64,000 nt of DNA, from NCBI GenBank assembly GCA_946406115.1, contig OX291556.1, positions 13,298,501 through 13,362,500 of the forward strand, read 5' to 3'. Both the position numbers and the translations under genes were made by a program. This stretch comes from Apoda limacodes (lineage: Eukaryota; Arthropoda; Insecta; Lepidoptera; Limacodidae). Positions 35,501 through 45,502 of the stretch are shown piece after piece (position 1 is the stretch's first letter; each line of letters starts with the position of its first letter). Under the pieces are notes generated by a model. The model did not search any database. It saw only the letters and a list, made by a program, of their open reading frames with translations, and was not told the origin of the DNA.

Positions 35501-38500
35501 TTTTCTTCAAGAATTTCTGATTTACCTGTTGTCAATAAAAGTACCTGGAATAATTAAACAATCTACAATATTGTTGATAAAGTTAATAAATTTTAGTTAA
35601 GACATAAGATTATTTTTTTAAGTTCTAGAGTCAAATGGCAAAACTAAATATATCATTGACATAAATAAGAAATAATTTATAATAATTCCTTTTAATCAAA
35701 TATCAAATAAGCGCGACTGAAAAAAATTGGTGTCATTATGGCGCTTGAATACTGCCGTAAAGAAGAAAAAAGGCGGTGAAGAAGTGAAGTAAATATATGG
35801 TTTGTGTTTAGCTTCCTCATATTTGAAATGAAAACGTAGTGTTTAATTCGGATAAAAGCCACTAATTTCAGAATTAAACTATTCGTGCCTTACATAAGTG
35901 CCTTCAATTCCTAAGTTAACAATCTACCATAAATACCTCAATCTTATAGTCAAGTAGGGATGAAACCTATGGAGTTTTGCAACATATTTATGTGGGGTAT
36001 CAATAGCAAAGTTTTCAAAACGAAACTTTTTATATGGAAGCCGCTTTCAAGCCCTTATGCCACTTTAAACAACATCATCTTAAACTTTCACAAACATTGC
36101 AGGTAGGTTTAATGACCTTTTTAAGTATGTTATTACCTCAACAGTTTCCAAAAAATTGTTATCGTGCGCCATTAGCAATTCAGAGAGTATTTCTTGAGAT
36201 ACATCTGGGAAAAGATTGAACAATTTTTCTCGAGTCAGTTTTGCTGCTAAGTCCGTTGGTTCTTTACTGCGCCATTCTTCAACATCTTTTTGGTAAAGTG
36301 AAAGTGCAAAGTCCATATCCATGATTTCTTTGAAATCTGGCACCTCTGGCTCTCTTCCTGCTTGAGCTAACTCTGCTTCTTTCATTGCCAGTTGCCTAAA
36401 ATAGACCAATTGATGAGAAATTCACAAAGTTTCCGACATAAAAGAGCCAAGATCTTATACTTTTATCACTATGTGTTTAAATAGGTGTAAAAAGCGTTCA
36501 AATGATTTATATACATATTTTACTATCGTGCAGCCAATATCAAGTACACAGTAAACAAACTCCATAATAGTTTTAGCAGATGGGCTTCTTGTTTATATTA
36601 TTTGATGGTACTTATATTTGTACCCAAGGAAACATAAGTATTTCATTTTTCTTTATTTCTTTAATACTTAGCATCTACTTACATCTACGTTCTGTGGCGC
36701 GTATTTAGTACATTAAAAAATTTGCCTAATCTTTTCATTAATTACAGCCTTAACTGTAAATTATAAATTCGACGACTCCTAGCTATAAAATATGTAAGGG
36801 TTCCGAATCAAGAGCGTTAACAAACGTGACCATTTAAGAATAAACTTGCAGTGTAGCTGTATTAGAATTTAGTAGTTGTACCCCAGCATTTTTAATTTGA
36901 AGAATTTGACGTAGTTACCATAACTATATACTATTTTATATTCATACATATTTTACATATTAAACACCCAGACTTTGGGTATTTACAAATGTTTATGACA
37001 TAGATGTTTGTCCTGTGCGCCTCTCAGTTCGCAGTAACTACAGACAGAGCCACAGAGGAGTCAAGGGCCGAATATTTTCCTAGTATTAAGTATGGGCAGC
37101 TAAACAATCACATAACTCATAACTGTCTTTCTCTTAATCTTAGACATCCTCACAGAACTTGATTATCAACATGAGATTCATATCCTAACAAACTGACTTT
37201 CGCATTTATATATTTAAAGTTAGGATTAGAATCCCTCAAAACTCACCTAGCAAAATCTTCATCTTGTTGCAGCATCATAGCAGAATTTTTGGCCTCTTCG
37301 TCTAACTGATGCATTAATGACTCGATCCAGAGAGCATTTATCTCATTTAAAAGTGAAATAGGCATGCTTATTGTAGGCTTAATATTTGCTGGATATACGA
37401 TCTCCTGCCGCCCAAAAAACTCATCTAATTGTGACATAAATTCACTTCCTAGGTTTAGTGTCACCATTGTTTCTATACAATCACCATTCGTTAAGTCGTT
37501 GTCATCACTTTTGTCGATATATTCGCTAAAACTCATATCAGTAGAATCTGTTTCAACATCATTATCAGAGGCTTCTCCTTGTTTAACAGTATTTTGATTA
37601 TTTTCTTCCAACTCTTGCGAATTAACTGCATTACTATATTGTCCCACATCGAATTCCCCGCGCCGCAATTTCCTTATTTTCAAACAATGATCTGAGTAAT
37701 GATTGTCAGGTATAACTACATTTTGTTCTATTTGACGCTTTAATTGGATTGATGATTCAGTGCTAATTTTCTCTTTTTTGACTTTTTTCTGAAAATGAGT
37801 AATAACATCTATGTTTTGTGGCATATCAGTTATTAGTTTAGTATTCACTGTATGAGCTACATCTGGAATTATATTATAGGCTGCTAAACAATCACATAAT
37901 TCATTACTATCTGTCTCTTCATCTGAGATTTCCTCACTTTTCACAGTTTGAAGTTGATGATTAACCATACCATCAAGTACTAAATCAACCGCCCAGTTGA
38001 CATCTCCATAACAATTGTCAAAAATATCTCTTAAGACAGGTTTAGCAATGTTTCTAAATAATTTTCTAAAGGCATAAAAATGTTTCTCTTCATTCTTGCA
38101 CCTAAAAGGGTCAATTATTGATTGTTCGTTAGTCATGCTGCTTTTATCTAACATTTGCTGTTCAGGTATTTTTCTAGTATCCTTTGCTATGTAAGATGGA
38201 TTTATATCTCTGGGTGTAGCAGAAAGTACTTTATATTTATCACTAACTGTAACAATATTTACATCTCCTGCCTCCATACATGTGCTGTTAGATGTTGTTT
38301 CCACAGTTTTTTCAGGTAGTTTATTGGAGGTGTGGGGCAAAGAATTATCTTTCCATGGTGTCATAAACATAGAAACTTCTGTCCAATCTTCACAATTTAT
38401 ATCATTGTTTAATAGCATACGAGAATTATCTTTTTCAGCTCCAACATAACTTCTTGGTGGTTTAGGATCAAGCGGTACAATTACATTTTCATTAAATACT

Positions 38501-41500
38501 GTCTCTTTTGTTTCGTCATCCCAGTTTTCTCCATTTTCCCACTCTTGTTCAACTTTTTCTATTTCTTCTAATTGTTTCTGAACTTCCATGTATAGTTTTT
38601 GCTTTTCTAAATTTTCTGTTATAACTTCTTTGACTTCATTATTATTATCTACAGAAACTAAATTCTCGATACAAATTGCATTTTCAGGAAACAATGGTTC
38701 ACAACTTGTGAAATCTTCACACTGTTTAGCTGTATTTTTACATTCACTGGAGTCAAAGGTAGTACAAGGTGTTTCTTGCCTTTCCGTTGAATTACATTCC
38801 TGGATTAATTTAGAAGAACTTGTATGTGTCAGCATTGGGACAAAACAGTCTATTACATTCTTACGGTCTGATTCATTAACCATAGGTAAGGAAGGATCTT
38901 CTTCATTTGGTGGTACAGGAACATTTCTCTTAACAGGTGGTACCATGTGAGGCGGATATGATAAACCATAATACTGCAGTAAAAACTCTCCTGTAATGCC
39001 TTCTTGATAAATTTCTAACTTCTTTTTTATTTGTATCATTGGCACATTATGAGTATTTCTTTTTGATAATTGGCTAGCTTTTTTTGCCCATGGTGTATTT
39101 GGTTCCATTATCTCAATTATGTAGCCATTTTTTACTGCTTCCCGACAATACGGTTCCATTTCCCATAGTTCAATATTAGTGTTATCAACAATAATTGGAC
39201 TCAAGCCTATATTCATGGCAGCCTTAACTCTACTTTTATTCCACTCATGAGCTTCAGACAATCTGAATCTATCATATTGGTAAATACCACCATTCATGAA
39301 ATAGTCATCAGTACTATAAATGTGAGTTCTGTAATGTTCAACAGTGTTTCCTATTATCATCTCTATTAGCTGTCTAGCCATATAAGATTTGCCACTTCCT
39401 GGGAGTCCTCTCAATATTATTGCAATTCTATCAGCTGCATTGTGATGCAATACAATTCTTTTTACTTGATCAGACCATATCCAGTCTTTATTAGTTGATT
39501 TACTTTTCTGTATTTGTTTAGGAATTGCTCCTGTACTTCGTGATACATTAGCATATGACATAGTTTCTGCGGATTGAACTTGGTCAGTTGATGACATGGG
39601 TGTGTTTTGAGATGTCGAAACCGAAGTGCCACATTCATTGGTTATCTCCATTATTGCATCAATTGATTTATTTACTGCAAAAGAAAAATGACTTTTGAGA
39701 TTTTCCATCCATACTGGCAAAAAAATTGTTCAAACACCTGTATTTAAGGGAAAGTATAAAATTTTTAAACTTCCTTGTGTGTGTCAGCTATGCCTAAGTG
39801 ACTAAAGATCATGTACATAATCAAACTATGATAGAGTCTATATTGTTTCTGTCTTCTGTTTTGTGCTTGCCATTTTGCTGTATTTAATAATTTATTAATA
39901 AAAAATCCTCACATTAAATAAAAACAGAGTAAAAATTTTATTTATAATGCGTTTTATTTTTTTTCTGTATAACTAATACAGTATGGCTGATGCAGCCATT
40001 TCTGCTACACCGGGCTTTTGGGGCGAGACACTGAGGGAGACTCAGCCCATATAGCTCAAGGTCTCCCCGCGGGGAGAAGCCTCGGCTTGAGTTGTCGCTC
40101 TTGGCTCCCTTCGAACAGCGTGAGCCTCACACCTGAAGGTGAGTCAGCGCCAGCGATTGCGAGTGAGTGAGCAAGAAGCGCCCTGGCACTCTTTAATACC
40201 TCGTATATGAGGTCCGTGCCGTCGCCGACGAACCCGGAGACGTCGGCGTCGTGTGAGGGGGGGGGGGGACCACTAGGGGAGGTCGAAAAGACTAATCTCG
40301 CTATCCAGATAGCGATATCGTCATCAGGCTGCCTTACAATGGTTTTTCGACAATGCCGTCTCTTTGTGAATTGCACAATAAATCAGTTCGGGTAATTGGG
40401 CGTACGCTGGAAAAAGCGGACTGTCATGTCTTTGAAGTAATGGGGAAATGTGGGAAGCTTGAAGTCCCTGCTCTGAGGCAGCGGTTTTGGAGGGCCTGGA
40501 GTTTTTTTTTTATACCACTAAGGTAGCAAACAAGCACACGGTCCGCCTGATGGTAAGCGGTCACCGTGGCCTATGGACGCTTGAAACACCAGAAGTATCA
40601 CTCACGCGTTGCAGACTCTTCAAAAATCCAATAACTTCTTTCTTGAAGAACCCCATACTGTAGTCCCTAGAGAAAACCTTGGCAAGGAGCTCATTCCACA
40701 ACCCAAGCGTTCGCGAGAGGAAGTTTCTCTGAAACCGCACTGTACGCGACCATTTCGGTTCTAAAGTGCGATGGTAGAAAGTAGCCGTCGGCATCATTAC
40801 GTACAATCTCTCAGAACACATCCCATTGTACAAGCGGTAGAACACACACAGGGACGCAAAGTCTCTTCTCGGACTTAAGGGTTTGATACGGCAAGTAAGT
40901 TTGGGATCATCGAAAATTCTCACAGCCCGTCGTTGTACAGATGGCAGCAGTACTCCATATGGAGCCGAACTTGCGACTTGTAAAGCAGCAACCTCTGCCC
41001 CGACGTGAAATACTGCCTCGCTCTGTTGAGTAAACCTAGTTTTTTGGACACCAGCTTCACCTTATCTTGTAAATGATCTTGGGACTGAACATCCCTGGAG
41101 TTGTCAACACCAAGGATCCCAATGTTCTTGGAGATGGAGAGGGAGTGAATGGGGTTTTCTTAGCGGTGAACGCGCAGACTTGTGTCTTTGTAGGGTTGAA
41201 TCGGACCAAGTTTACCCGTCCCCAGTCAGAGAACTTGGACAGTGTGGTCTCGATTTAAGACACAAGTTATTCGCGGTTTTCCTCCGTAACGGAACGAGGG
41301 ATGTTTGCACGACCCGTGTAATAAGCGTCTCCAGTGCTGTCATCTGCATAGCAATGCATGTTGCTGATGTCCAACATGTCATTGATATGCAGTAGAAACA
41401 GCGTAGGAGACGGCACAGAGCCTTGCGGGACACCAGCATTAATGTCCATGCTATCAGAGCAACTACTACGGTTGGTATGCGTCTGCCGGACAAAAGGCTA

Positions 41501-42723
41501 GCCACACATTTGCCCTCGGGCACTACGTAAGATGGCAACTTCGATAGAAGAACCCGGTGCCAGACCCGATCAAATGCCTTCGCTATGTCCAGGCTACATG
41601 CCAATGCCTCCCCCTGACTCTCAATGGCTAGAGCCCATCGGTGTGTGATACACTAGAAGGTCACCAGTCGAGCGAACGTGGCGAAAGCCATATTGACGGT
41701 CACTGACCAGATCGTGTACTTCTAGGTATTTTAGAAGCTATGTGTTGATCACATGCTCCATCACCTTGGAGAGGAGTGAGGTACTTACGATAGGCCTATA
41801 ATTCGAAGGATCTGATCTATCGCCCTTTTTGGCCCCCGTGTGCACATTCGCAGTCTTCCATAAAGACCGAAATTGTCAAGTATGGTAGGAAAATGCGAAG
41901 AGGCACGTGAGTACAGGACATAACTCAGGAGCACACTGCTTTAGCACCACTGCTGGTATACCGTCTGGCCCACTCGACTTATGAACGTCTAGAGAAAGCA
42001 ACGCCCGCCGGACCTCCCGTTGTGTTATGGAGATTTCCGGCATGGTCTTTCCGCACCACGGTATAGTAGGTGGTACAGTGCCTTCATCGTTCATAATCGA
42101 GTTTGAAGCAAAGAGACTGCCCAGTAAATTGGCTTTCTCTTTAGCACTATGGACCAAGTCACCATCGGTCTTTCGCAGTGGTGGTAACGACGAATGGTAA
42201 ACGTTCCCTTCGACAGCTTTGGCAAGCGACCAGAATGCACGACTCCCAGAAGGATAGCTCGCAAGTCGCCCACCTATTTTGCCAATGAATTGGAATTTTG
42301 CTCTGGCAGTTGCATTCTTACTGAACCTCGAGGCAGCATTTAATTTGCGTTTTACCTCAGAAATATTCGGATCCTTATTATTACGATCCGTGGTCCAAGC
42401 TTCATATGCAGTTTGCTTAAGAATTTAGCTTCTCTGCAAGACCTATTAAACCACGGTCGTTTTTTGACGCCGGCAGCTACTCGCGGGTTAGGAATATTAC
42501 ATTCCATACCAGCGAGGATTGTCTCAGTGACTGCGGCTGCGCAGACGTCAGGATCTTCTGAGCTAAAGCAGATCTGCCTCCACGGGTACGATGCATAAAA
42601 TTTTCGCAATCCATCCCAGTCTGCCGACTTATAATGCCACACACGACGCCAATTAGTTGGCCCAGATGGATCGGGTTGTGTGCATGACACTTGAGTCCCA
42701 ACAAGAGAGAGTCCTATGTATTA

Positions 42724-42755
<32 letters not shown>

Positions 42756-44175
42756 CATCTCTCTCCATCTCTCTCCATCTCTCTCCATCTCTCTCCATCT
42801 CTCTCTATATAGGTTGTGTGGCAGAAATCAGTTCTTGGCGATAACACTGCCTATTGTACATTACATCTTAAAATAATAATAATATACTTTATTGCACATA
42901 ACATAACAAAAACAATAGTTACATAAAAGAAAAAAAAATACAAATGGCGATCTTAATGCTATGAAGCGATTTCTACCAGATAATGTTTGGGTGAAGGATT
43001 TAAAATAAAAAAACTTAATAAAAGCATTAAAATACTTATAATTAGTGTTCCTTAGAAGAAGTCATTTGTTTGGTGTACAATGAAGAATATTTATTATTAT
43101 TATTATCATTATTCATGATATTAAATACCTACCTTTCAAAAATAGGTACATAAACTGGAATTTTAAAAATAACTTGAGTTGAAGTAGGTAGTTAAAAGTT
43201 TTTGAATGCATATCACAGAAATAGAAGGGTCTATAAATTATATAATACCACAAAGGCTAAAGACGAAAGTCTTTGAGCAGTGCATCCTATCAGTCATGAC
43301 CTACGCCGCCGAAATGTGGACACTTACAGCAGGGCTGGTCCACAAGTTCAAGGTCGCACAGCGCGCAATTGAGCGAGCTATGCTCAGATTGTCTCTAAGG
43401 GATCGAATCCGTAATGAGGACATCCGGAAGATAACATCAGGGCTGGTCCACAAGTTGCTGCCAGAGCCGCATCAAAATATTAAAAAAAAGAAAAATATCA
43501 AAATATTCAATTATTACCATAGAATACAGCTTACCAATTCTAGAAAAACATTCAAAGTCAAAGCTCCTAATTCAAGGTTCCGTTATTCACATTTTTAGTA
43601 TTCCCTGATTAAAAAACAAGGAACATATCCTGTATTATCCTATACAAATCACCATTCTATATGTACAGTATTTCAAGCATATTTTACGGAACATATTCCC
43701 CACAAGTAAGGAGCTTTTGCTGTACTTAAGTTAGGTAGTGAGGAGCTGTAAGGTTGTATATTTTAGGTTGTATATAGTATATTTACCCTCATTGGGTCAT
43801 AGTAACTACCAAAAGGAACAGCGCACACTTTTGTTCAACCCAACCATATTTTCCTCATTTCAGGTAAGTGTTAATATATGCTTGGCAGAAATTAATAAAA
43901 ATAGGGGGTTTAAATGTTAAGAGATAAAGAATATCTTTTAAAGCTAAGTTAGGAAAAATGTAACTAACAAAGTAAAAATACCTAGTTTTTACGCTAAAAT
44001 ACAGATATGTAGATGGAAGAGAGGTAGCTTGTATAAATCAAGTCAATTACTGAGTAGGGTTAAACTTACAGTCACCACTACAGCTTTCCACAACTGCACA
44101 TATTGCGTCAACATTCATAACATCCTTAAACATGTTCACCAAAGTGTCTATCAATCCTTCTGCAGGTAGTTCCAT
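29500..44175 (-). CDS. N4BP2: N4BP2-like protein: CUE, P-loop kinase, DUF1771 and Smr endonuclease (eight coding exons)
   Basis: Exons (minus strand): 44175-44070, 39674-37247, 36395-36137, 35544-35428, 34185-34067, 31957-31831, 30742-30507 and 29566-29500. Splice phases agree at every junction and the sum is 1152 codons plus stop. Order: CUE (residues about 8-48, completed only by joining exons 1 and 2); P-loop kinase with GLPGSGKS at 125-132 and VDNTN near 198-202; a long acidic linker; a second CUE-like segment about 570-605; a third about 900-938 across exons 3 and 4; DUF1771 about 990-1050; Smr with DLH at 1065-1067 and TGRGLHS at 1105-1111. Vertebrate N4BP2 has polynucleotide kinase and nuclease domains; yeast Cue2 and worm NONU-1 cleave mRNA at collided ribosomes. 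A similar role is inferred. Uncertain: the exon 6 donor (31831 or 31825) and the last acceptor (29566 or 29608), all in frame. Confidence 0.9.
30262..30429. mobile_element. MITE with 27-bp inverted repeats and two C-tracts
   Basis: The left end GGGGCCATGCATTTAATACG is mirrored by the inverted right end GGGGGCTATCCATTTAGTAC. Just inside each lies 'gtagacccccccc' or a variant with long C runs. The element is 168 bp and sits in the last intron of the N4BP2-like gene. Confidence 0.75.
30507..30742 (-). CDS. N4BP2: N4BP2-like exon 7 (Smr domain)
   Basis: Encodes the Smr nuclease core: TIDLHFLRVGEAKESL, then YFITGRGLHS and KPAVKRRLRERGL. Acceptor GTTTATAG, donor TTTA|GTAAGT. Ignoring the donor would give an in-frame stop two bases later and a truncated Smr fold, so a further exon is required. 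Confidence 0.9.
31831..31957 (-). CDS. N4BP2: N4BP2-like exon 6 (DUF1771)
   Basis: Encodes NYQKAQEYIGRGMTQVANYY through ANSLAAVSL. Donor choice is ambiguous: CTG|GTACAT at 31831 or CAT|GTACGT at 31825, which would add Val-His; both keep frame. Confidence 0.87.
32173..32898 (-). pseudogene. LINE family L fragment (copy D) in an intron
   Basis: Aligns by eye with 46820-47520 of the best copy, on the opposite strand. Its frames are full of stops, and the YADD region reads as 'CHSDNSAGD'. It lies in the intron between exons 5 and 6 of the N4BP2-like gene, in the gene's transcription sense. It is one of the most diverged copies in the window. Confidence 0.82.
33480..34030 (-). repeat. family-A interspersed repeat, full-length-like copy
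   Basis: Bounded by 'aatcggccaagtgcgagtc' at one side and 'cttcgggtacggatccc' followed by an A run at the other. It includes 'gagatacagcctggtgacag' and 'ttgttgtatgggagcccc'. It lies in the same intron as LINE copy D. Confidence 0.8.
34067..34185 (-). CDS. N4BP2: N4BP2-like exon 5
   Basis: Encodes KSVLSETEWPSLAEAGEK and then SYREQAEKHLQRRN, the start of DUF1771. Acceptor AAGCTTTTCAG, donor GTAAGA. Confidence 0.87.
34600..34770 (-). repeat. unclassified dispersed repeat fragment
   Basis: 'gttcatcagggataatttcggcttctaatgg', 'ccagtagtttcggagcc' and 'ataatattagtgtaga' form the kind of block order seen in lepidopteran short repeats related to family B. It is intronic. Confidence 0.4.
35428..35544 (-). 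CDS. N4BP2: N4BP2-like exon 4
   Basis: 39 codons beginning VLLLTTGKSEI, which complete the CUE-like fold, then a charged helix (KKEIERQEKILKEEEK). Acceptor TTATTCCAG, donor GTAAGG, phase 0 at both ends. Confidence 0.88.
36137..36395 (-). CDS. N4BP2: N4BP2-like exon 3
   Basis: Acceptor TATTTTAG, donor GTAATA. Encodes QLAMKEAELAQAG through FLETVE, including most of the third CUE-like helix bundle (LFNLFPDVSQEILSELL). Confidence 0.9.
37010..37065 (-). repeat. tRNA-like SINE head fragment
   Basis: The minus strand reads 'ctctgtggctctgtctgtagttactgcgaactgagaggcgc', similar in layout to the fragment at 63165-63235. It is intronic and too short to be a tRNA gene. Confidence 0.4.
37247..39674 (-). 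CDS. N4BP2: N4BP2-like exon 2 (kinase and linker)
   Basis: The acceptor TTTTTCTTTTGCAG precedes 39674. The exon carries the ATPase/kinase Walker A motif, an STDDYF segment and the second CUE-like region, and ends ...DEDFA + AG at donor GTGAGT. The frame stays open upstream to about 39720, but that part is intronic under this model. A weaker alternative start would be the ATG at 39708. Confidence 0.92.
39950..40500 (-). repeat. GC-rich block, probable unclassified retroelement 3' fragment
   Basis: A 500-bp GC-rich island in AT-rich intron 1. A minus-strand frame (40376-40056) gives an Ala/Pro/Arg-rich peptide with no domain I recognise. The minus strand then runs into 'tatacagaaaaaaaataaaacg', like a retroelement 3' end. 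LINE copy B begins exactly where this block stops (about 40501). Confidence 0.35.
40501..42712 (-). pseudogene. LINE family L, long degraded copy (copy B)
   Basis: Read on the minus strand it covers the end of the endonuclease domain to the 3' terminus and an A tail. Segments with CTQPDPSGPTNWRRVWHY, SSGPDGIPAVVLKQCAPEL, ACSLDIAKAFDRVWHR and TVRFQRNFLSRTLGLWNEL occur in order but in different frames, so it is broken by several frameshifts and small deletions. It lies in intron 1 of the N4BP2-like gene, in the gene's sense orientation. Its 5' end abuts a TCTC-rich microsatellite. Confidence 0.9.
42718..42808. repeat. (TC)n / (TCTCTCCA)n microsatellite
   Basis: A pure TC run passes into five tandem TCTCTCCA octamers and then 'tctctctatata'. 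It adjoins the truncated 5' end of LINE copy B. Confidence 0.95.
42880..43010 (-). repeat. LINE 3'-end-like fragment
   Basis: 'aatatactttattgcacataac' and 'ggcgatcttaatgctatg...tctaccag' match the layout at 12170-12330. It probably represents the reversed 3' end of another dispersed LINE. Confidence 0.45.
43230..43470 (+). pseudogene. RTE-clade retrotransposon, C-terminal fragment
   Basis: The frame encodes QRLKTKVFEQCILSVMTYAA, EMWTLTAGLVHKFKVAQRAI and ERAMLRLSLRDRIRNEDIR. This is the conserved tail just after the RT domain of RTE-type endonuclease/reverse-transcriptase proteins. The element is truncated at both ends. A 20-nt stretch (GGGCTGGTCCACAAGTT core) occurs twice, at about 43333 and 43440, so the fragment ends in a partial internal duplication. 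It sits in intron 1 of the N4BP2-like gene, antisense to it. Confidence 0.82.
43735..43885 (+). repeat. dispersed repeat, diverged copy of the block at 48000-48140
   Basis: Shares, in order, 'agtaactaccaaaagg', a central 'gcgc' stem region, 'cttttgttcaacccaacca' and 'ttttcctcatttcaggtaagtg' with the block after LINE copy A. The central hairpin here is eroded. Confidence 0.6.
44070..44175 (-). CDS. N4BP2: N4BP2-like exon 1 (start codon, first half of CUE domain)
   Basis: ATG at 44175 in context GTAAAAATGG. It encodes 35 residues including LVNMFKDVMNVDAICAVVES and ends phase 1 at donor GTAAGT. The CUE helix pattern is incomplete until joined to LNKSIDAIMEI in exon 2. Confidence 0.82.
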
Positions 44176-44179
44176 TTTT

Positions 44180-45000
44180 ACGTCGTTTCATTACTTGGTA
44201 TTTGGTAAGGTCAAATCAAAACCAATAATCGCGGAAGCTTAGACAAGTTACAAGCTGATATTTATTAATCCCATTTATCCACAGATATGCCTTCGCTACA
44301 TAATCCATATAGGTAATTGGTACGCCACACGATAGTAATAGGTAAGGTAGTAATAGACAAAAGATAATAATAGTAAAAGGTATGTAATCACTACGGAAAG
44401 AAAAACGAAAAGAATAAATGACAACGTTTTGTTTATCAATCAATTTATAGTGCCCATCATAAAGACGTAGAGTTAATAGTACCTTAGAGTGCACGTTAAG
44501 GCTACGGTCCAGCAAACGAACACAAAATACCTCGTATTAAGTTGGTTTTTGTTGTACATCCTGGACCCGGTTATCGAAATTTGACAGTTTATTCACTTCC
44601 GTAAACTGGAGATTTCTGCTTGTTCTAAGGTTTTCTGCCTTTCCACTGTGATTTTTAAGCAAAGATGAAGTAATTTTACAACTAGTTTAACGAATTTAAA
44701 ACCTCACAAAATTCAAGTTCTTATTTACGCGCTGACATTTGACAGTGACAGATAAAAAAAAGAAAAACCATGCTATGAGCAGTGGTTATTTGTAGTCAGT
44801 TGGTTGAAGTTGGATTATTTGTCGTTATGTCGTTCTTTATCGTACCTGGACCGCACTCAAAAAAACAGGCCAATGTTGCCAATCAGTGTTACCAAATCGG
44901 TAGCAGCTCTTCGGGCTAAATAGCAGTCTCGCGCAACTTCTATGTATTTTTATATGAAAATCATGGGAACCACAATACCAACACTACAAAATATAGCATT
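44180..45000. other. upstream region of the N4BP2-like gene
   Basis: Should contain the promoter. I see no TATA box near 44200-44260. Open frames here lack domains. The 'ctgacatttgacagtgacag' stretch near 44728 could mark a TATA-less start region, but this is weak. Confidence 0.35.
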
Positions 45001-45009
45001 ATATTGGGC

Positions 45010-45502
45010 AACACTGTATATACTTGCAACACTCAGGTACTTTGCTAAGTTAACGGTCTTAGTAAGTTAACCAACATACAGATTAAAAATTAATGGCTGA
45101 CTGTTGTTGTTGTTAATAAAATTTTCTTTCAAAACTTTTAACTTATTTTCACATTATTGAACGTGTTTAACATGAGAAGCAGACTCCTTTAGTGTTTATT
45201 TTGTTATGTTATTATTTATTGTATGTGTTTTTTTTGTTTTTAGTTTAGTTTAGTGACTTTAGTGTACTTATTTTGTGTATGTTTGTGTTTTTTTATAAAA
45301 TTTTCTTTTAAAACTTTTTAATAAGTTCCTTAAATTAGAGAAAGAGACTCGTTGTATCAGTGTGAAGACGAGGAAGTGCATTGTTCAGCAAGAGACTCCA
45401 AGGGATACTGATTTTGTGTTTGTTATGTCTGTTTTTTTGTACCTCCCTAAATATTTAATTTAAAATGAGCCGAAACTCTCGAAAGTGTGAAATATGTGGT
45501 AA
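45010..45502 (+). mobile_element. possible 5' untranslated region and ORF1 start of LINE copy A
   Basis: T-rich leader-like DNA with two related 35-bp blocks ('taaaattttctttcaaaactttt' near 45116 and 45294). It ends in an ATG at 45465 whose frame reads MSRNSRKCEICGN, a CxxC start like that of zinc-binding ORF1 proteins. The endonuclease frame begins 38-47 nt later. This would fit an internal deletion that fused the ORF1 start to ORF2, but it is inference. Confidence 0.35.

Noticed and set aside
39675..39720. Upstream extension of the large N4BP2-like frame
   Set aside because: It reads through a strong acceptor (TTTTTCTTTTGCAG) and would destroy the first CUE domain, which is complete only with the exon at 44070-44175.
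42691..42876. Ser/Leu-rich open frames over the TC microsatellite
   Set aside because: Simple-sequence translation in both directions; no protein meaning.
44216..44515. 99-codon minus-strand frame upstream of the N4BP2-like start
   Set aside because: Hydrophobic and AT-driven, with no domain and no continuation; it lies in the expected promoter region.
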